A DNA stretch of 64,000 bases. Source: Scatophagus argus (Eukaryota; Chordata; Actinopteri; Scatophagidae). Both the position numbers and the translations under genes were made by a program. This document shows, one piece after another, positions 58,463 through 64,000 of this stretch. Position 1 is the first letter of the stretch, and the number at the start of each line of letters is the position of its first letter. The stretch lies in NCBI RefSeq assembly GCF_020382885.2, contig NC_058499.1, positions 9,471,872 to 9,535,871 of the forward strand. The letters are read 5' to 3'. The notes below the pieces were generated by a model. The model was not told the DNA's origin, ran no database searches, and saw only the letters and a program-made list of their open reading frames with translations.

Positions 58463-58508
58463 TATATCAATATCCAAAACTACCTCTATAGTTTTGGATA
58501 TTGATATA
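58463..58508. repeat. Perfect 20-bp inverted repeat with 6-nt loop
   Basis: Arms tatatcaatatccaaaacta (58463-58482) and tagttttggatattgatata (58489-58508) are exact reverse complements around the loop cctcta. Transcribed in either direction it would fold into a 20-bp hairpin. No flanking target duplication was noticed. Confidence 0.9.
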
Positions 58509-60329
58509 TGAGGCAGCAATACGGATAAGTCATGTTTTGTTTACTTGAGACGTTGACATCTTGCCGTCCTTTTCCATCAACTAAAATCATCAGTTGAGGT
58601 TTTGTGACTTTGCAGAGAACATTTTTTAAATTTGAATGTGTTTACCACCTCACACATGGTAATAACTGCTGTCCGAACACACTTAATGTCAGTGAACTAG
58701 TTAACAACTTCCCATGACTAATAAACTACAACATGGATGTGTTTCCTTCTGAAGACAGGATCATTTAAGTACATAATACTAGATGCAGGATAAATAATTA
58801 TGATAATTAAAAAAAATAATTAAAAAATCTAAACTATTGAGTAGACGCATCACACGATGCTATTAACCTGACAATTGGTTTGGAGCCTTGAATTACAACT
58901 ATGAGGCTTTAGATGATTAAATCAATAGTTAGCTCTAATCAATACATAATTACACTCCACACTCCTCGTCTGATTGGATATTGAAGTGTGTGGCAGTAAT
59001 CCCTTAAAATCATTACACAACCTTTCATACATATTGCTGAGAAAAAGACTTGTGTAATATCCTTTGGAAGGCACAACACATTTCAGTCCGAATGTGATGA
59101 CTGCATTTACCTGTACTGACGGACGGGTGTTTTGCTGATGCAGCGTGGCCGATCTCACAGCTGGAGTCCATTGTGCTGCTATTGAATGAGGGCTGGGAGA
59201 CGGGAGGGTCATTGTCAAAAGGCACGGTCGCAGGATCAATATCTGAATTCATTTGGCAGCTGACTTGCGGTCATCAATATCTCTTCATAATTACCAGGTT
59301 CTGTGGTAGAAGCAGATGCCGTTCAGTGCGATCTTATTAAAAGTGGCCTTTGGTAACTAGTATTCCCTGTATTCATCTTATTTTGTTGCTTTAAATATCT
59401 GATGCACAGTGAAGAACATCTCAATAGGCCGAGCTGCTATACCGGAAATCAGTGGGCGATTACCAATAACATAGTAATTTGTAAATTACTGTAGTCTACA
59501 GACCTGATCAGAGTTTAATATGCAACTGCATTTCAGTGTGTAAACTGTGCATAAACTGTTCGACTGAAAGAAATAAATTCTCTTAACTTGTTGAACAGCT
59601 AAAGTCATGTCTGGTCAGCTTTGTTAATAAAGTCCGAAATCACAAATTTGCCTCAAAGAGCTTTAGAAATGATTCAACACACATCCTCCATCACCCATAG
59701 ACCCTCTGTTTGGATAAGGAAAACTTCCACCAAAAACCTCTTTGAGAGGAATAAACAGATAATTCACAGATGAAGGATCCATCATCAACAGACGTGCAAT
59801 AAATGTCTTTATGGATCAGAAAGCAACTTTAAGATGCAGTTAAGTACTGATAGAAAGTGGACCAGAAAACAGCTAGTTAGTTGAGCTTAATTTAGTCAGG
59901 AGATGTCATTTAGATGAAGATATGTTTTACGTCAGAGACCATAGAACACTAAAGATATAAACTACATTACAACAAGACAATTCAGTCACACAGCAAACGG
60001 AAAATTACCGCAGGGAGAAACTGTAGGCTGTAGTTAAGTGCAAATTTAAAAAGTTCCTCGCTGTGTTAACTTCCCAAAAATTCTCAGCAATTTATACTGA
60101 ATGAGATTATTTATATATGACTAGGCCACACAGACCCTGTTTGGTTTACACGTGACCCTTTTATGAGGCCAGTTTCACCTCCAGGTGAGGATCTATCAGG
60201 AAAGAATCAGTCTCTGATCATTACCTCATCTTGTAGGTGCAATGAATGAAACTGCTGTGAAAATTTCCATTTCCACATTTTGTGACAGTTCCTCCCGGGG
60301 GCCCTTGGGGTCCCCAGACCTCACCGCAG

Positions 60330-60534
60330 CACACGCACACATATACACACAGAGAGCACGCTTAATTCTGCCCGTCTGCGCATGCGCATGAGGGCGGGGG
60401 TCGGGGAGCCCCCGGCACCCCTGTAGAGCCACTGGTCCTCCGGTACTGGCAGAAGTGATTTGGGGATATACGGACAGCACGCGTGAGAGCGGTGGTTCGC
60501 GAATGGGGGGGAAATGACACAACAATTGGGATAA
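60330..60534 (+). promoter_or_regulatory. prtg: prtg promoter and 5' untranslated region
   Basis: A GC-rich island directly precedes the prtg start codon. It contains a full NRF1 palindrome TGCGCATGCGCA at 60377-60388 and a GC box (gagggcgggggtcg, about 60390). No TATA box is seen, consistent with a CpG-type promoter. The transcription start is not determined. Confidence 0.55.
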
Positions 60535-61505
60535 ATGGCCAAGTTTAAGATGAAAGACTACCGGCACTGGTTGCTTTTTGTTTTGTTTCTTCCTTTATCA
60601 GGTAAGTGTCTCGTTTTCTGTCTGTGGTGTTACCGTCGTTAAGTGTGCTGACCTGGTTTGCGGTCCGCCGCGCCGCACCGCACGGACTGTTGACTAACAT
60701 GAACTGCCTTGCTAGCTGTCGTCCCTCTCTTAAATACGTGTGATGTTAGCTAGTTTGATGAAAACAAACGTTGTTTTCTGAACCACGTTGACCTAAGAGG
60801 AGATAACAAGACCGGTTGTTAAACTTTAACTGTGTACTTTCTAGTACTCCTGTGGGTTTTTTTTTCTGTCATTAATGTCCGTTGAACGTTGCGTCGGTTC
60901 GGATGTTCACTTACTTCATTTTTGATATTTGTGAGGGCAAATACTAAAACTCCAAGCATGCATTATAGTGAAAGAAAAAAGTGTTGTAAGGGTTTTTTTA
61001 TTGTTAGCATATGACAACGTCCTAATCCAGCTGCTATCTCTTGACCAATGTTATACTGAAAAATAAACGTTTGCCAGCAACTTAATTATGATGTAATTTT
61101 TTAACAGTTTCTTGTACTGTCAGTGTAGTTTTGTTATAATATTCCTGTAGGACATATGTGTCACGTCCACAACTCTTAACTAATGTTCCCATTCTTTTCC
61201 TATAGGTGTTTTATGTTTCAGTGAGTTGTCCTTCATCACAGAGCCCAGTGATGTTACTGCACTACCAAAGGACCCTGTTGTCTTAGACTGTCAGGCTCAT
61301 GGGCAGCCTCCAGTCACCATCAAGTGGCTGAAGAATGGAGTAAGGTTGGCAGAAAGTGAACACATACAGTTTCTGCCAAACGGCTCTCTGTACATACCAA
61401 AGATAAAACATACCAAGGAGGAATCAGATGAAGGATTTTACCAGTGCCTCTCTCAGAACAAATATGGAGCTATTCTCAGCCAAAGATCACGTCTGACTAT
61501 CGCAA
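60535..61505 (+). CDS. prtg: Protogenin, first two coding exons (5' partial; gene continues past the right edge)
   Basis: Protogenin is a single-pass receptor of the DCC/neogenin group with four immunoglobulin and five fibronectin III domains, active in early neural and somite tissue. Exon 1 (60535-60601) encodes a signal peptide, [20 protein letters not shown]. Exon 2 (61206-61505) encodes the first Ig domain. [12 protein letters not shown] and [15 protein letters not shown] match mammalian PRTG ([25 protein letters not shown]). The Ig cysteines are C51 and C103, the core tryptophan is W63, and an N-glycosylation sequon NGS is at 81. Exon 2 ends in phase 1 (A/GTAAGT), usual for Ig exons. NEO1 and DCC fit less well, and synteny with rfx7 supports prtg. 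The second Ig exon is not in the window. Confidence 0.9.
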
Positions 61506-64000
61506 GTAAGTATGGAGCTCAGAGTGAAAGAAATTCCCTGGGGCTAACGTGGCCTTTATTACTGTTTTTCAATGTTGGGACCAAGATGAGGATGGTTTAA
61601 ATTTGTTGGTGATGCACACTTTGTGGTGTCAATATGCAGGCATCAGAAAGGCAAGTTCATGGGTTATTAACCTTGAGATGGGAAGCAGATGTACCCCACC
61701 CCACCCTATCTTTTCTTCACTGAGGAAAAACCTCTAAAGTCTGGCTTTCCATGTTATTGGAAGTTGTTCAGACTTGGCTGTGCTTGAGTTTAAAGCTGTC
61801 AGTCCAGTTATAGGATCATTTTAAGAGACAGTTAAAGATAGATGGAGAGTCAATCTAAAAGCTCATAAATACTCCATAAATAGTCAGCCTTGGGTCTGAG
61901 TACATTTCAGGTATTTTCAGTTGTGTGCAAGTACAACTTGCAGGAAATGCTGGCGAAAAGTTAGAAATTAGCCTTCTCTCTCTTCTTATATTAGTGGGAT
62001 TGCATTGTCACTGCAGACCATGGATCTGTGTAATTGCTGAATGGTCTGCTACACAGAGGAATCTCTGAAAGGCCATTTGCCTTTTAGCCTTTGTTTGGAG
62101 TAACCCTGACCGCCCCAGAAGAAAAGCCTTGGTTTTCAGGGCATTTGTTTGCCCACATATCAGTGGACAGGACAGCTGGGTCTATTCAATGGACCTGGTC
62201 TACCATGGACATTTTTCACCAGTCTTAGAGTGGATGTCCCATGGCTGGTGTCAAGGAAACTAGCATGGCCTTCTCAGATATACTTATTTTGACACTGACA
62301 CTGAGGATAGAAGGTTTGAGGCAACATGTCCTAATTCTCAACAGGACACAACTATGAAGAACTGGATGCAGTTATTACACAGGAAGAGGTTTGGAAATAC
62401 AAACAGTAAAACAAATCTCATACACTTATAGACAAACCAACTGTGTTTTGACAAGCTTGTTGTAATTGTTGTCAGTTTGTTAAAGGGCAACAAAAAAAAT
62501 AATTTTCCTATAAAAACTCTGAAATGTCAAGGTTAGTCTGGTGCCCAGCCTTTGTCAGTGAAAGGGTTAAAGGTTTTTGGTCAGCTGTAGGCAGGGAGTG
62601 GAGGATGGGCCTCCTCTGTGCTCCCCTTCTGTCCAGAGGTCCCGGGGGTCAGGGGTCAGCAAGGAAAGGCTTTGTGATGTCACAGGCCTGCTCTGGCTGG
62701 GCTGCCCTGCTGTTCTCTCGCCCCCTCTCCAGCCCACAATCCCTTTCACTGGATCAGACCCTCTGTTGCCCTGTCAAAGCAGGGCCCTTTTGTTATAGCA
62801 AGGCCAGTTTGTCATGTGAATGAACAGGCCTGATATTTCAGAAAAAAGTTCAACGTTGATCCTTTCAAAACATGTTTACATTCAGGATGTGTGTTGCTTG
62901 TAGTTCTACAACTGCATCACTAGATTCAGCACCTTTTGGATTTGCAGAAGGTGTCAGATATTTAATATATTTCTTACAATATTTGCAAACAAGTACATAT
63001 GTGCTTGCTGTTGTAATTTATTACTACTGTACACATGCACATTTGATAAAAGACATAAACAACACAAGAATCACATGGGTTGTCTTTTGTAGACTAATTG
63101 TAAACTGACTTCGATCTGGCTCTCAGTTTGGGCTAAAATTGAATGGACAGGGGGTAGAAGTGAACTTTGACCTCTTTAGAGAAACCTTTGTGCTGTTTGA
63201 CCTAGACATTGATTTGTTCTTAACAACAGAGGTGACCATATTAGCAGATCAGCCTGAGCAGGCCACACCCACCATCTACATCACTGACCCCCACAAGAGT
63301 GAAGATGGTGTGTTATCTCTCAGTGGAGGGTAAACAACATTGGTTTGAACTTCTTGCTAGGTGCTTGCATGGTGCTCACCAGTCAGCCATGTTGTCTGGA
63401 GGTATAGATGGATCATTCCAGACTTCAGGATAAGACTGAACAATGGAAAATGAGTTGTTGACATGGGATTTGGTTGCCATGTACTGACCATAAGCCAAAA
63501 ACTACTGCCATGAGACAGGAATAATTCACAAGCAAACCAAGATAATTTCTTTCTGGTCTTGATTTAGGCTAAACTCCTAGTGCACTTTACATAAGCAGGG
63601 TGCAGGGTTACTAGTGTATTTATGTAATATTGATATGAGATTAGGTCTTGAATTAAAGGATTGCTCTTTAATATGGTGTTTCAGTGGGAGACCAGGGTAT
63701 TGATTTCCCTTAACATGATATTGACTTCCTTCCTGTGCGTGAGTGGAGAGGCAGAGGGTTTTCACCTTAATGAATGAAGGTCATTGGTCATATCTTACAG
63801 AATATTCTGGAGGTAAATGTTTGGGGGGTGGACTGATTATTGGAAGACCTCCAGAATACACGTCGACAGAATATGACTCAGCAAATTATGCACAATTGTT
63901 TTTATAATCTTAAAGTATTTTGATACTCAATTAGTGACTACATAGCAGAGCTGAAGTAGAACATTTACATATGCATAGCTGGAAAATTAAATCATTAAAC
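61506..64000 (+). other. prtg: prtg intron 2 (5' part)
   Basis: No second Ig-domain exon was found through the right end, so this is read as intron. A more GC-rich, repeat-free block at about 62520-62830 differs from the AT-rich surroundings and could be regulatory. The frame at 63139-63333 matches nothing I know. Confidence 0.65.

Larger units (their letters stand above)
57941..60329. other. rfx7-prtg intergenic region
   Basis: No gene is recognised. It contains a candidate regulatory element (58150-58420), a perfect hairpin (58463-58508) and otherwise AT-rich sequence. The frames at 58922-59252 on the minus strand encode nothing I can place. Confidence 0.6.

Noticed and set aside
58922-59252. 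Minus-strand ORFs of 105 and 75 residues between rfx7 and prtg
   Set aside because: No recognisable domain, repeat-free but AT-rich, and no supporting splice architecture.
63139-63333. A possible further prtg exon
   Set aside because: The translation lacks the Cys/Trp pattern of an Ig domain and does not resemble PRTG Ig2.

Overview
The window is vertebrate nuclear DNA, almost certainly from a teleost fish and probably a percomorph. The genes are split into many short exons with compact introns. Several degenerate interspersed repeats of types common in teleost genomes are present, along with Tc1-like remnants. The gene order adam10 - aqp9 - cgnl1 - tcf12 - rfx7 - prtg reproduces the human 15q21.3 neighbourhood. 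Exon models were built by eye from splice signals, reading phase and remembered family sequences, with no alignment or transcript data. Every model closes in frame.

Layout, left to right. (1) The last coding exon of adam10 (+, 583-803) and its 3' untranslated region. (2) aqp9 (-, 12160-8498): six exons, 294 residues, an aquaglyceroporin. (3) cgnl1 (-, 22975-12865): eighteen coding exons, 1074 residues, a cingulin-family junctional coiled-coil protein, plus a non-coding first exon near 24.5 kb. (4) tcf12 (-, 35541-26142): a class I bHLH E-protein, readable here only as the short isoform that starts from the HEBAlt-type first exon (twelve exons, 500 residues). (5) About 8.6 kb with no recognisable exon. 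(6) rfx7 (+, 44198-54976): nine coding exons, 1488 residues, with a minor-spliceosome AT-AC intron inside the DNA-binding domain. (7) The first two coding exons of prtg (+, from 60535), which continues past the right edge.

The neighbours do not form a pathway. ADAM10 is a membrane sheddase, AQP9 a solute channel, CGNL1 a junction scaffold, TCF12 and RFX7 transcription factors, and protogenin an immunoglobulin/fibronectin receptor. Their arrangement is ancestral vertebrate synteny. adam10 and aqp9 converge. aqp9, cgnl1 and tcf12 follow one another on the minus strand with very short gaps between cgnl1 and aqp9 and between tcf12 and cgnl1. tcf12 and rfx7 diverge. rfx7 and prtg are co-directional.

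Four observations deserve attention. A 19-bp minisatellite in cgnl1 is made of tandem copies of an exon's own 5' splice site. rfx7 has an AT-AC intron. The canonical tcf12 amino-terminal (AD1) exons are apparently absent next to a well-preserved HEBAlt exon. The adam10 cytoplasmic tail carries a His/Gly/Gln-rich expansion. No CRISPR array, tRNA, rRNA or known microRNA was recognised, and no system outside ordinary vertebrate gene content is evident.
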